Assembly (NCBI RefSeq): GCF_965221945.1
Contig: NZ_OZ244925.1
Span: forward strand, 2,976,001-3,040,000
DNA from: Poriferisodalis sp965221945
GTDB taxonomy: Bacteria; Actinomycetota; Acidimicrobiia; Acidimicrobiales; Poriferisodalaceae
Reading direction: 5' to 3'
Length of the DNA stretch: 64,000 nucleotides
Every line of letters starts with the position of its first letter. Positions within the stretch are counted from its first letter, which is position 1. A program made the translations under genes and the position numbers. This document shows, in pieces, positions 8,946-18,511 of the stretch. The notes under the pieces were generated by a model. The model was not told the DNA's origin. It did no database searches and saw only the letters and a program-made list of their open reading frames with translations.

Positions 8946-10495
8946 TAACTCATTCCGTTCGACGTTGCTTCGCCGAAGGCATGACGCAGCAACTCGGTCT
9001 CATCGAGGTCTGGATGCGTGAACTCGGCGACGAACTGGCCGTCGCGCATCACGAGGATGTGATGGCACAGACCCACCAATTCCTCCAACTCGGAGGAGAC
9101 CACGAGCACAGCAAGACCCTCTGAGGCAGCCGTGGCGATGAGGTCGTAGATGGCGCGCTTGGAGCCGACGTCGACACCTCGCGTCGGTTCATCAGCGATC
9201 AGCACCCTGAGCCCCGGCACCAGCCAGCGAGCGAAGAGGCTCTTCTGCTGGTTCCCGCCCGACAGAAGACGGACCGGGGACTCCATACCGCCATCGCGCA
9301 CGCCGGCGCCGGAGTTTGCGGCCCGGACAAGTCGACGTTCGGCGCTGAGATTGACGACCCCCGCCGGGGCAAACCGGCGCAGGTGCGGCAGGCTCACGTT
9401 CTCCCGGACGCTTCTCTCCATCAGCAGGCCGTGGTCCTTGCGGGATTCCGGAATGAGACCCACGCCTGCCCGAATCGCTCGATCGGGCCGTGCTGGTCGA
9501 AGACCACGTCCGTCGACCGAGACGTCGCCGCTGGCGAGGGGATCTGCTCCATAGACGGCTCTGAGAAGCTCCGTTCGGCCCGAGCCGACCAGCCCTGCGA
9601 TCCCGACGATCTCGCCAGCGGCTACATCGAGATCGAGCCTTGCTGTGCTCTGCGACGAGCCCGAGCACCGCAGTCCCCTCACACACAGGGCCGGGGTTCC
9701 TTGCTCGTCGGGAAGCGGCGGCTTCGGCGGGAAGCTGGCGTCGAGCTCGCGACCGATCATGGCTTCGACCAAAGAGTCAGCCGTCTCCGACGACGGTGTC
9801 GAGGTCCGCACCACTCGCCCATCGCGCATGATCGTCACTGCATCGGCGAGTTCGAGCACTTCGTCGAGGAAGTGCGAGATGAACAACACGGTGATGCCCT
9901 GGTCGCGCAGCGAGCGCACCAGCCGGTGAAGCTGGCTGCGCTCGACGGTCGAGAGGCGGGCCGACGGCTCATCCATCACCACCAATTCGGTGCGACGGGC
10001 TACGGCACGCAAGATCTCCGTTCGCTGCTGGTCAGCCACGCTGAGCTCGCCGACCCTCGCCGCGGGATCGAGGAGGATGCCGGTGCGGTCGGCCAACTCC
10101 CGAAACCGTCTCAACGACACTGAGCGACGCACGCATCCCCACCTCGTCGCCTCGACGCCGAGGAACACGTTGTCCACGACGGTTCGATCCGGGACGAGCG
10201 CCAGCTCCTGGGCAATGGTGGTGATGCCGGCGTCGAAGGCATGCCGCGGCGATCGGAACCGAACTGCCCGGCCATCCACGTTGAGCGAGCCGCTGTCGGC
10301 GGCATACAGCCCAGAGATGATCTTGCCGACCGTCGACTTGCCTGCGCCGTTCTCGCCGACGAGGGCGTGGATCGAGCCGCGGTGGACGGCGAGGTTTGCG
10401 CCGTCCACCGCCTGCGTCGATCCGAACCGCTTGGAGACGTCCTTCAGCTCAACGTGGACGGGTCCGGGAATCGCCCGGGAGATCACCCATCCCAC
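8945..10495 (-). CDS. sugar-type ABC transporter ATP-binding protein (two ATPase domains)
   Basis: A 516-residue RbsA-like duplicated ATPase. Domain 1 has GENGAGKST, LSVADQQRTE and LVVMDEPSA. Domain 2 has GLVGSGRTE, LSGGNQQKS and VLIADEPTRGVDVG. The ATG at 10495 overlaps the receptor gene by 13 bases; a shorter form starting near residue 12-14 (VHVELKDVSKRFG) is possible. Unlike the first cluster, no hairpin separates receptor and ATPase. It is paralogous to 3481-4989 over its whole length. Confidence 0.92.
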   Translation of the reverse strand: MGWVISRAIPGPVHVELKDVSKRFGSTQAVDGANLAVHRGSIHALVGENGAGKSTVGKIISGLYAADSGSLNVDGRAVRFRSPRHAFDAGITTIAQELALVPDRTVVDNVFLGVEATRWGCVRRSVSLRRFRELADRTGILLDPAARVGELSVADQQRTEILRAVARRTELVVMDEPSARLSTVERSQLHRLVRSLRDQGITVLFISHFLDEVLELADAVTIMRDGRVVRTSTPSSETADSLVEAMIGRELDASFPPKPPLPDEQGTPALCVRGLRCSGSSQSTARLDLDVAAGEIVGIAGLVGSGRTELLRAVYGADPLASGDVSVDGRGLRPARPDRAIRAGVGLIPESRKDHGLLMERSVRENVSLPHLRRFAPAGVVNLSAERRLVRAANSGAGVRDGGMESPVRLLSGGNQQKSLFARWLVPGLRVLIADEPTRGVDVGSKRAIYDLIATAASEGLAVLVVSSELEELVGLCHHILVMRDGQFVAEFTHPDLDETELLRHAFGEATSNGMS

Positions 10496-11664
10496 TCCGC
10501 GGTGAACTGGTCGACGTTGGCCGAGGTGACCAGGCCCTCATCGAGGAAGCCTGCGTTCGGGTCCACGCCGCCAGTGATGGTGCCGTCGGCCAATGCAGCG
10601 ATCATCGCTTCCATGGCGAGGCGGCCTTCGCTCGCGGGCGCATAGAACACCGTCGCGAACCAGCGTCCATCTCTCACGCCTTCAACTGCCGGCGAGGAGC
10701 CGCCGAGGCCGATGAGGGCGACGTCACCGAGCATCCCCTCTTCAGTGAGCACCAATTCGACGCCTTGCAGCGACTGGTCGGCGCCGACGACGACATCGAA
10801 TTCGGGCTGCACTTGAAGGATGTCCTGGATCGCATTGATCCCTCGCTCCGGCCCGAGGTACTGGCCTTCGCCTTCGGCCACCACCTGGATGCTCGGATGG
10901 TCAACGACGACACTGTCGAATCCTTGCCGGAGCGCAACGTCCAGCGGAATGCCCCGGATGCCGAAGAAGTAAACGACCCGGCACGGGTCTAGCCCTTCAC
11001 ATGCCCCGATGGTGAGCCGTCCGGCCCGCTCACCGGTCACGACCGGGGGCGCGAGCACCGAGGCTGCAATGCCGTCCACTTGGGGTTCGTTGGTGGAGAG
11101 GTCGGCACCGACGATCTGGTTGAACAGCACGACCTGCATCCCGCCCGCCAGCGCCGCCTCCACGTCGGGCACGAGACCCGGCCCGTTAAGCGCTACCAGG
11201 ATGATGCCATCGTATTGACCGCTGGCGATGACGTCCTGGAGCTGGGTGGTCTGGAGCTCAGCGTTGAACTGCGCATCGAACTCGACAATTTCGATGTTGT
11301 TCTCATCCGCGAGACGCTGCATCTCGCCGACGGACGCCAGCAGGAACGTGTTGGCCGAACTCGCGGAGAGGTACGCGATCCGGCGTGGCTCGGGAGCAGG
11401 CTCGTCCTCCGCAGGCTCTTCGGGCGCAACAGTGTCCGCGGTGCCTTCGTCGTCCGGCTCGGCGGCTGCTTGGCCGTCGTCGGTGGCGCCCTCGGGCTCA
11501 TCGTCGCCGGAATCTCCGGCGTCAGAAGACGCAGCGACGGTCTGCGCAGTTGCGGCAGTTTCTTGCGTCGTCTTGCTGTCGTCGTCGCTGTCTGCGCACG
11601 CTGCAGCCAAGAGCGTGAACGCGAGCACGGCGCCGAGCAGTTTCATCAAGTGGCGTGCCTTCAT
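10483..11664 (-). CDS. ABC transporter substrate-binding lipoprotein
   Basis: A 393-residue receptor with a lipoprotein signal (LLAAAC, Cys ~23), then a Ser/Glu/Ala-rich linker of ~70 residues and an RbsB-like binding domain beginning RIAYLSASSANTF. It has an SD-like AAGGGGGATC before the ATG; a second in-frame ATG at residue 7 could also serve. It is very similar to the receptor at 2220-3362, sharing LQDVIASG-YDG, NGPGL-PD, ACEG-DPCRVVY and GEGQYLGPE, so the two transporters probably bind related ligands. It is 128 bases downstream of the oxidase gene, enough room for its own promoter. Confidence 0.9.
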   Translation of the reverse strand: MKARHLMKLLGAVLAFTLLAAACADSDDDSKTTQETAATAQTVAASSDAGDSGDDEPEGATDDGQAAAEPDDEGTADTVAPEEPAEDEPAPEPRRIAYLSASSANTFLLASVGEMQRLADENNIEIVEFDAQFNAELQTTQLQDVIASGQYDGIILVALNGPGLVPDVEAALAGGMQVVLFNQIVGADLSTNEPQVDGIAASVLAPPVVTGERAGRLTIGACEGLDPCRVVYFFGIRGIPLDVALRQGFDSVVVDHPSIQVVAEGEGQYLGPERGINAIQDILQVQPEFDVVVGADQSLQGVELVLTEEGMLGDVALIGLGGSSPAVEGVRDGRWFATVFYAPASEGRLAMEAMIAALADGTITGGVDPNAGFLDEGLVTSANVDQFTAEWDG

Positions 11665-11792
11665 CGGATCCCCCTTGGGCCTGGGTGTTCAGGCCTATTG
11701 GGGCGACCGTAAGGACGCGCTCATTAGCCCTCAATGGGCAGATCGCTGTGATTGCAGGGTCTTGCGGTGCAGTTCGTGCACACAAGTTCTTG

Positions 11793-12929
11793 CTACCCCG
11801 TGTTGGCGAACCGCTCCGGGCTCAGCTGGGGCAAGAGCTTGACCAGGGCCTCGTCGGGAGTCTCGTCGCCGATGAGATCGGCCGTCAGCCGTGCGATGGC
11901 TGGAGCGGTCTGGATTCCGGTGCCGCCCTGGCCAGCGCACCAGAAGAATCCTGCAACGGCAGCGTCGAACCCGACGACCGGGATGCGGTCGGGCGCAAAC
12001 GTCCGCAGCCCGGCCCACGTCGAACGGACCGAGCGCACGGCCAGCAACGTCGCCTGGTTGATGGCCTCGATGCCGGTGGCCACGTCAATCTCGCGCGGCC
12101 GGGCATCGCAGGGTCGGTCGAGGTGTTCATCGGCTGGCGACCCCAGCAACTGGGCCGGGCCTTCGGGCTTGAAGTAGAAGGTCTCGTCGGCCGAGATGAC
12201 GAGCGGCCATTCGGTGCACTCGTAGCTCGTCGCGAACGTGAAGACCGTCCTGCGCAGGGGCCGCATGCCGAGCGCAGGCACGCCCGCCAGAGCAGCTACT
12301 TCGTCAGCCCACGCGCCAGCTGCATTCACGACGACTGTGCAGCTGAGCACTCCGTCGTCCGTCTCCACCTGCCAGCCATCGTCGCCCCCGGCGAGACCGC
12401 GCACGCCGTGCTGGCGCAGGATGGCGGCCCCACGGTCTCGGGCGCCTCGCACGTACGCCTGATGGAGCCCCGCAACGTCGATGTCGAAGCCTCCGAACTC
12501 GAGGACGGCCCCGGCCAGCCACTCCGGGTCGAGGGCACCGCAGATCTCGGTTGCCTGTTGGATGTCGAGCGCCTCGCAAGCGGTCGACGTCGTCACGTTG
12601 GCTTCCAGGCGCTCGACGAGGTGGTCCTCGTGCCCGGTGGGAGCTACCCACAGCACATTGCGCGGCAACAGGACGTCGCTGTCCGCGAGGCCATTGGCGT
12701 TGGAGTCAAGGAAGGACCGTGACGCTGCACTCAGCAGCCGGTTGGTGGCCTCGCCGTAGGAGGCCAGGAATTGAGCAGCGGAGCGTCCGGTGCTGTGCGC
12801 CGTCAGCGTCGATTCGCGTTCGACGACGGCAACCTCGTGACCGCGCCCTGCGAGTTCGAAGGCCGCAGAAACGCCGGCAATGCCTCCACCCACGATGACG
12901 ACGTCAAACCGTCGGTTCACCGGGGCCAC
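11793..12929 (-). CDS. FAD-dependent oxidoreductase, DAO (glycine/D-amino-acid/sarcosine oxidase) family
   Basis: A 378-residue single-domain flavoprotein. The N-terminal dinucleotide-binding motif is VVIVGGGIAGVSAAFELAGRG (~residues 10-30), split here as VVIVGGGIAG followed by VSAAFELAGRG, then HEVAVVERES. The C-terminal FAD-contact region includes WCAGQGGTGIQTAPA. These are hallmarks of the DAO superfamily, which oxidises secondary or D-amino acids and related amines. It begins with GTG in a TAGTG overlap with the PucR gene, so regulator and oxidase are co-translated. In context it probably oxidises an amino acid released by hydrolysis and racemisation; the substrate is not known. Confidence 0.85.
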   Translation of the reverse strand: MAPVNRRFDVVIVGGGIAGVSAAFELAGRGHEVAVVERESTLTAHSTGRSAAQFLASYGEATNRLLSAASRSFLDSNANGLADSDVLLPRNVLWVAPTGHEDHLVERLEANVTTSTACEALDIQQATEICGALDPEWLAGAVLEFGGFDIDVAGLHQAYVRGARDRGAAILRQHGVRGLAGGDDGWQVETDDGVLSCTVVVNAAGAWADEVAALAGVPALGMRPLRRTVFTFATSYECTEWPLVISADETFYFKPEGPAQLLGSPADEHLDRPCDARPREIDVATGIEAINQATLLAVRSVRSTWAGLRTFAPDRIPVVGFDAAVAGFFWCAGQGGTGIQTAPAIARLTADLIGDETPDEALVKLLPQLSPERFANTG

Positions 12930-14515
12930 TACTGCTGGGATCGATCGAGTCGGTGCTTGCGCATGACGAGCTGCAGCGCCAGCCGCTGGTCCGGGTCGTT
13001 CAAGTTGACGTGCAGGGCTTCGGAAATGCGGTCGATCCGCTTCATCACCGTGTTGCGGTGGACGCCGAGCATGCCGGCCGCTTTGGTCGCCGATGACTGG
13101 CAGTCGAGATACACCTCCAAGGTGCGCAGGAGGGTCTCGTCGACATCCGTTGCCTCCAGCGGGGACAAGAACGCATCCACCACGCGCCCGAAGTCGGCCG
13201 AGCCGTACCAGCCGAGCATGATCCGCTGGATGCCGAGCTCGTCGATGTGCCTGACAGCGACACGCCGTCCGCCAGCACCTGCCAAAGTGGCTGCCTGGCG
13301 GGCATCGGTGAGGCTCGCCCGCAGACCAGGCAGACCCGTCGACGGTCGCCCGACACCGGCGTGCACCATGACATCTGCCATGCCGGCGACGAGCTGCCCG
13401 ATGGCTTCGCGCAGCCGCCGTGCCATTCCTCGATAGTCCTCGACCGGCGGTTCAGCGCGGGAACTCACCCAGCTCGACCAGCCGTCGGTTCGTTCGATGA
13501 GCGGACCGTCGACTCCGCACGAGCGCAGCAGCTCGCCAAAGGTGTCGGTGTTGACCAGCACCCAGGCGGCATCGACACCGCCGGAGACCTCGACGTGGAA
13601 GGCGGTCACCCATCCCGCAGCCGACCATCCGGCTGTGGCCATCTGCGCCAGAACGGTCTCGTCGGGCAGTTCCCCGCCACCCACGACTTCGTTGAGCAGC
13701 GCCAACCGGTGGCGGGCGTCGCGCTCCATGACAAGGCGATCCCGCACGAGGTGGGCTCCGACCGCCCATGAGGCCACGCCGAGCATGTCGAGACCCGTGC
13801 CCATGATCGCTTCGTCGGCTTCGTCGAGCACGCAGACAAGCCAGAACCGAGCAGGTTCTCCGGGGACCACGATGACGGGACAGGTCATGCCCGGGGTTCC
13901 GCTACCGCCCACGCGGGGCGAACTGAAGGGTCGGTGCCGTAGCGCCCCGGTCTCGACGAACATGTCCGGACCCGCAACGATCGCACCGGTGGCCTCGACC
14001 AGCGAACAGGGGCGGCCGATCACGTCCGCTACAAGGGCGAGGGTGTCGGGCACCGTGTCCACATCGATCAGGCCGCTCAGCAGCCTGGACACCATCGCCG
14101 CTTGGTGCACGGTGGGCTGCAGTAGCAATTCGCGTGCGGCGGCGGCCATGGCGAGCACGTCGGGCGCAGCGGCCTCGATGAGCACGGTTTCGAAACGGTC
14201 CGCTAGCCGGCGCGTGGCGAGCCCAGGCGATGTCACGGCGTTGAGCGCCACGAGTCCGACACCATCGCCATCGCGCACCGCACGCAGGGCGATGTCCAAC
14301 GCGTAGGAATTCGGCGCCAGCGAGCTCGCGTTCAGGGCGATCAGGAGTCCGGCCGACATAGGCGTGTCCATGTCGCAGCGCTCAACCACCGCCACGTCAG
14401 TGACGACACGGTCGAGGCCTCGGCCGCCCGAGACGACGCGACAATCGCCGAACACACCCGCGGCGAGCAGTTGCCGCAGGGTCAGTGGTCGAGCTCGCGA
14501 GTTGGAATGCAACAC
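12929..14515 (-). CDS. PucR-family transcriptional regulator
   Basis: A 528-residue regulator with three parts. The N-terminal PucR domain begins LTLRQLLAAGVFGDCRVVSG and includes VAVVERCDMDTPMSAG. A middle region resembles the GGDEF-like segment of the CdaR/PucR group. A C-terminal HTH_30 domain reads AGMLGVHRNTVMKRIDRISE (~residues 490-510). PucR-type proteins control purine, allantoin and other nitrogen-compound catabolism and respond to pathway metabolites. It lies inside the cluster, 8 bases downstream of the dipeptidase gene and overlapping the oxidase gene, so it probably regulates both facing clusters, although that is inferred from position only. Confidence 0.9.
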   Translation of the reverse strand: MLHSNSRARPLTLRQLLAAGVFGDCRVVSGGRGLDRVVTDVAVVERCDMDTPMSAGLLIALNASSLAPNSYALDIALRAVRDGDGVGLVALNAVTSPGLATRRLADRFETVLIEAAAPDVLAMAAAARELLLQPTVHQAAMVSRLLSGLIDVDTVPDTLALVADVIGRPCSLVEATGAIVAGPDMFVETGALRHRPFSSPRVGGSGTPGMTCPVIVVPGEPARFWLVCVLDEADEAIMGTGLDMLGVASWAVGAHLVRDRLVMERDARHRLALLNEVVGGGELPDETVLAQMATAGWSAAGWVTAFHVEVSGGVDAAWVLVNTDTFGELLRSCGVDGPLIERTDGWSSWVSSRAEPPVEDYRGMARRLREAIGQLVAGMADVMVHAGVGRPSTGLPGLRASLTDARQAATLAGAGGRRVAVRHIDELGIQRIMLGWYGSADFGRVVDAFLSPLEATDVDETLLRTLEVYLDCQSSATKAAGMLGVHRNTVMKRIDRISEALHVNLNDPDQRLALQLVMRKHRLDRSQQ

Positions 14516-14523
14516 ACCGGCTC

Positions 14524-15582
14524 CTACACGCAGGCAGCCTCGGCGGTTCTATTCTCCGCGACTTCGGGCGCTTGGTGTGACGGCAGGCTGTTCAGGACGA
14601 AATCGATCCAATTGCCTCCGGCGACGCGCCCAGCGACTACAGGACCGAGATTGGCGGACAGGATTTCCACCAGGGGCCCGAGATCAGATGGCGACCGCAT
14701 TCCGTCCAACAACGGCAGGCAATCGGGGTCGACCAGTCCGGCGCCCAGAATCGGGTCGATCGTGTGCAGCAGGTCGTCGAGGAAGTCCGGTCCCAGACCC
14801 ACGGCCGAGTCCCCGACGACGCCGATGGCATGAGAGATGTGGGACAGGTAATCGACCACAGTCGGCGACTCATGAGCGAGGAAGCCGCCGAAGGCGTTGA
14901 TGCCGATGATGCCGCCGGAGGCTGCGATCTGATGCATCTGGGCGTCGGTGACGTTGCGAGGGTGAGGGCACAGGGCGTGGCAAGACGAATGGGTCGCAAC
15001 GAATGGACGGATGGCGATGTCGGCGACATGCCTCACACCGGCCGCCGACAAGTGGCTGACGTCGACCACCATTCCCAGTCGCTCCATTTCCGCCACGGCG
15101 TCGATGCCGAGCGCTGTCAGTCCCGCACCGGTTGCCGCCTCGCCGACGCCGTCGGCCATCATCGTGCGACGATTCCACGTCAGCGACATGCAGCGAACAC
15201 CCAGCCGGTAGAAGGTCGCGAGGAACGCGAGGTCGGCGCCCAGCGGTTCCGAGCCTTCGATGGCCAGCAGCAGCGCTATCCGATTCGACGCCAGTGCCTG
15301 CTCAAGTTCGTCTCGGGTTTCCACGATCGCGACGTCGGCGGCGTGAACGTCGGCGAGATGCCGCGCCTCTTCCAACAGGAGCAACGCACGCCGCAGGGCA
15401 CCCTCACCCACGTGCTGGTTCTCGGTGAAGATCGGGAGGAACTGCAGGTCGACCCCGCCGCCACGCAATTCGGGTAGCCAGTAGTCCCCGAAGGGGTCAG
15501 CATGGCCGCGCTCTCGCTGATGCAGGACGGCAAGCAGCAAGTCGTTGTGCGAATCGGCGACGCGAATCTCGCCCAAGCTCAC
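14524..15582 (-). CDS. membrane dipeptidase (peptidase M19, renal dipeptidase family)
   Basis: A 352-residue metal-dependent hydrolase. The N-terminal zinc motif ADSHNDLL carries the His-x-Asp pair, a bridging Glu lies in LAIEGSEPLG, and further ligands lie in VDVSHLS and VATHSSCHALCPHPRN. M19 enzymes cleave dipeptides, including those with a C-terminal D-residue, and dehydropeptides. There is no signal peptide, so it acts in the cytosol. It starts with GTG in a 4-base GTGA overlap with the HyuA-like gene. Coupling to a ring-opening enzyme suggests that the opened product is an N-acyl or dipeptide-like compound, for example from a cyclic dipeptide or hydantoin; this is inference. Confidence 0.9.
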   Translation of the reverse strand: MSLGEIRVADSHNDLLLAVLHQRERGHADPFGDYWLPELRGGGVDLQFLPIFTENQHVGEGALRRALLLLEEARHLADVHAADVAIVETRDELEQALASNRIALLLAIEGSEPLGADLAFLATFYRLGVRCMSLTWNRRTMMADGVGEAATGAGLTALGIDAVAEMERLGMVVDVSHLSAAGVRHVADIAIRPFVATHSSCHALCPHPRNVTDAQMHQIAASGGIIGINAFGGFLAHESPTVVDYLSHISHAIGVVGDSAVGLGPDFLDDLLHTIDPILGAGLVDPDCLPLLDGMRSPSDLGPLVEILSANLGPVVAGRVAGGNWIDFVLNSLPSHQAPEVAENRTAEAACV

Positions 15583-17135
15583 GCTGCGAGCGGCCCGACC
15601 GCCTTGACGATGACCCTGCAGCCTCCGCCCGGCACGTAGGTCATCGGAATCTCCACGACGCTCGTGATGCGCACATCGGATGCGTTGGCGCCGGCGCGAA
15701 TCGCTGCGTCCGTCGCTTCTTCGGTGGCGCTGCGCAGGCAGTCCTCACGGCTTGACGCGTCATAGCTGTAAACCTTGTCGATCGACCCGGCAGCCTCGGC
15801 GATCGCCGCTCCGAACGCATTCGCCACAGAGTGATGCGGCGGCCAGACGACCTCGCTGATCCCTGCAAGCTGCGCCGGAACCAGGTGGGCTCCGCCGCCG
15901 ACCGCCATCAGGGGCAGCGCCGTGCTGGACGCCTTCATGCGCTCGCACAGCACCTGGACTCTCTCGTCAACCCAGGCGATGGCGGCCTCGCAGACCGAGT
16001 CCTCCACGCCATTCAGGAGTGCCGGATCGCCGAATCCGGTGAGACGGCCTACTGCCAGTGACACATCGGACAGCGTCAGCGTCGTCCCGCCCATGCACAG
16101 TGCGTCGCTGATGACGCGGTACCCCACCGAGTCGGGTCCGACCGCGACGCCATCGACGCCCTGGCGCACGATGGTGCCGCCCCCGAGCCCGACCGAGATC
16201 AGGTCAGGCATGCGAAAGTTGGTGCGAACGCCGCCGACTTCGACCGCTGCTGTGGACTCTCGGGGAAAGCCGTTGATGAGAATGCCGATGTCTGTGGACG
16301 TCCCGCCGACATCGATCACGAGAGCATCGGACAGACCGGCCAGCGCGCATGCTCCACGCATCGAATTTGTCGGCCCCGAACCCACCGTGAGCACCGGGTA
16401 CCTGTCGGCTTCCTCGACGGTCATCAACGTTCCGTCGTTCTGAGTCAAGAAGCTCTCGACGTCGAGTCCGAGCCCCATGAGGGTGTCCCGAAAACCATTC
16501 ACGACCCGTCGTGCCACGGTGAGCAACGAGGCGTTGAGAATCGTGGCGTTCTCACGTTCCAGCAGTCCCAGTGACCCGACCGTGTGACTGAGGGACACGG
16601 GCATGTCATCCCCGCACTCCTCCGCGATGAGCTCCGCCGCCCGGAGTTCGTGATCGGTGCAGGCAGGGCTGAAAGCGCACGAGACGGCGATTGCGGACAC
16701 ATCGCCTGCGCAGGAGCTTGCAAACCGCCGGATCGCGTCTTCGTCCAGCGCAGCGATGGGCGAGCCGTCGTACTCGAATCCGCCCTCAGTGATCTCGCTG
16801 CGTCCGATCACGATGTCGCGCAGGTCTTCAGGCCAGTTGGCGCTCGGTCGCACGCCCAGAGAGGAGGGCGCGGCGAGACGGAGCACACCGACGCGATCAA
16901 GATCGCGGCGCCGGATGATTGCGTTCGTGGGGTGCGTCGTGCCCAGCATCGCCTTGCCGAGATGCGCGGCGGCGTCGAGCTGATCGATGACGGCCGTCAT
17001 TGCGGCGACGATGCCGTCGATGGGTTCCGGAGTCGTCGCGGTCTTTGTCTCGGCGACGATGCGGCCCGCTCCGTCAACCACGACCGCGTCGGTGTTGGTG
17101 CCCCCGACATCCACGCCGAGCCGCAAGTCCTTCAT
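15579..17135 (-). CDS. HyuA-like hydantoinase/oxoprolinase family protein
   Basis: A 518-residue paralogue of 581-2134 with the same ASKHA motifs: DVGGTNTDA (~10-18), DVGGTSTDIG and AVGGGAHL. The start at 17135 was chosen because it overlaps the DUF917 stop as ATGA and sits 9 residues before the first phosphate loop; the longer in-frame extension lies inside DUF917. The dinucleotide and substrate segments GSGPTNSMRG and QNDGTLM are shared with the first copy. It probably performs ATP-dependent opening of a cyclic amide. Confidence 0.88.
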   Translation of the reverse strand: MKDLRLGVDVGGTNTDAVVVDGAGRIVAETKTATTPEPIDGIVAAMTAVIDQLDAAAHLGKAMLGTTHPTNAIIRRRDLDRVGVLRLAAPSSLGVRPSANWPEDLRDIVIGRSEITEGGFEYDGSPIAALDEDAIRRFASSCAGDVSAIAVSCAFSPACTDHELRAAELIAEECGDDMPVSLSHTVGSLGLLERENATILNASLLTVARRVVNGFRDTLMGLGLDVESFLTQNDGTLMTVEEADRYPVLTVGSGPTNSMRGACALAGLSDALVIDVGGTSTDIGILINGFPRESTAAVEVGGVRTNFRMPDLISVGLGGGTIVRQGVDGVAVGPDSVGYRVISDALCMGGTTLTLSDVSLAVGRLTGFGDPALLNGVEDSVCEAAIAWVDERVQVLCERMKASSTALPLMAVGGGAHLVPAQLAGISEVVWPPHHSVANAFGAAIAEAAGSIDKVYSYDASSREDCLRSATEEATDAAIRAGANASDVRITSVVEIPMTYVPGGGCRVIVKAVGPLAA

Positions 17136-18208
17136 CGCACTCGCTCCCGGAAATCGACGTAGTCGATGTCGTATCCGAAGGCTCTCGGCCCGACGAGTTC
17201 CAGCATCCCGTCGCGGTGCCATTCGGGCGCACACGGCATCGCGAGGACGTTGAGGCGCTGTCCGTACGCCAGGCCTTCGGTAGTGATGGGATCGGCCGAC
17301 TCGTAGTCGAGCAGGCACAACAGGTCCGGCACCGTGACCACGGCGGCGCCGTCTTCGAAGGCAATGAGGTTCTCGTTCTGGATCTCGACGCGCAGAGTTC
17401 GGCTGGGATCGTCGAGGTGCTCCAGCACGACCGTGCCCCGTGCGAAACCCTCGGTGGTGCGCCGATCGATGTCGATGACCTTGCCGCTGAACACGGGCGC
17501 TGCATCGGTGTAGTCGAGGAGTTCGTCCCAGGCTCCGTCTGTTCCGAGCTTCACCTGGGCGAGGCGCTTGCCGACCTCGGTGCAGTAGCTCATGGAGCCA
17601 TGGATTCCGGCTCGCCGTACGTCTGCCACCGTCATCGGGTAGCAGCTGATTGCGTCAGCAAGCCCGAGCTGAATGACGGCGGCACGTGCCAACGACTCCG
17701 CTATCTGGTTCGTGTTCGCCTCGAACACGCACATGTTGCCCTTCTCGTCCGCGATGGACATGGGAGCTGCCAGCAGGCCGTGCAGCGTGAAGACCGTCAT
17801 CTCGATCTGCGGAAAGGCTCTGCGCATCCCGTCGGCGTCAACGACGGGCAGTCCCATCTCGACCGCTGTAGCGATCGGAACCAGCGTGTTGACGCCGCCG
17901 ACTTCTATCGGCATCAAGGCGACGGGGTCTTCGCCGAGGTACGCAGCGAGTGCCCGGATCCCTGAGCGGAACTCGGTGCCCGCCGGGATCTTCTCCAGGA
18001 TGACGGTGGGGGCGCCGATGATGGCGGTGGTCAGCACCCGTCCGTCATCGGGCAATTCGTCGACAGTCACCACCCGGGCGGGTCCGTGATCTGCGATCGC
18101 CTGTTTGACGAGCAGCTTGCCGACGTAAGGATCGCCCCCGCCGCCGGTGCCCAGCAGCGTCGCTCCCAGCGCGAGGTCGTCGATGTCGTCGAGGGTCAGC
18201 TCTCTCAC
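17132..18208 (-). CDS. DUF917 / S-methyl-thiohydantoin desulfurase family protein
   Basis: A ~358-residue complete DUF917 protein. The glycine-rich N-terminus GATLLGTGGGGDPYVG and the motif DRRTTEGFARG identify the family. The GTG at 18208 is preferred as the start: GGAAGG lies 6 bases ahead of it, whereas the ATG at 18214 directly abuts that SD. From the GTG the protein begins with the (V/M)RELTLDDIDDLALG pattern usual for the family. It is the first gene of the minus-strand catabolic cluster, so the promoter should lie in 18209-18480. It acts in the cytosol, and the substrate is unknown. It is paralogous to the truncated gene at the left edge. Confidence 0.87.
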   Translation of the reverse strand: MRELTLDDIDDLALGATLLGTGGGGDPYVGKLLVKQAIADHGPARVVTVDELPDDGRVLTTAIIGAPTVILEKIPAGTEFRSGIRALAAYLGEDPVALMPIEVGGVNTLVPIATAVEMGLPVVDADGMRRAFPQIEMTVFTLHGLLAAPMSIADEKGNMCVFEANTNQIAESLARAAVIQLGLADAISCYPMTVADVRRAGIHGSMSYCTEVGKRLAQVKLGTDGAWDELLDYTDAAPVFSGKVIDIDRRTTEGFARGTVVLEHLDDPSRTLRVEIQNENLIAFEDGAAVVTVPDLLCLLDYESADPITTEGLAYGQRLNVLAMPCAPEWHRDGMLELVGPRAFGYDIDYVDFRERVR

Positions 18209-18214
18209 GAACAT

Positions 18215-18474
18215 CCTTCCGCTGGGAGGGCTCCAATGCTTGACCAGCGAATGTATGTGGCCGCTGCGTGCGCCATCGATGGGCACATCGCAACCCCAAG
18301 CTCGCCCAACAGCGCGCTCTGCCCTCCGCGCGCCCGTGTCTGAGAACGGCGGGAATGACGCTCCCAGAAAACAATTGCGCTCCCGGCGATCATGCGCATC
18401 ACACTCGCCAAATGAACTTCTCGGAACCGGCACACGCGGCCGGCACACGGCACGAAACAGCTTGACCATGCAAC
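18215..18474. other. divergent intergenic region
   Basis: This region separates the minus-strand DUF917 cluster from the plus-strand AbrB gene. It should contain promoters for both directions. I see no gene and no convincing -35/-10 pair. Its AbrB-proximal end holds the repeats listed separately. Confidence 0.5.
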
Positions 18475-18501
18475 CTTGTAATTATGTCTGTGTGCCTTGT
18501 A
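18475..18501 (+). promoter_or_regulatory. CTTGTA direct repeat, 21-bp spacing, upstream of AbrB-like gene
   Basis: CTTGTA occurs at 18475-18480 and again at 18496-18501, exactly 21 bases (two helical turns) apart and ending 10 bases before the ATG. The same arrangement (CTTGCA, 21 apart) precedes the second AbrB copy at 29427-29453 although the sequence between differs. This conservation suggests an operator or promoter element for autoregulation. Confidence 0.5.
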
Positions 18502-18511
18502 GATTGACGCC

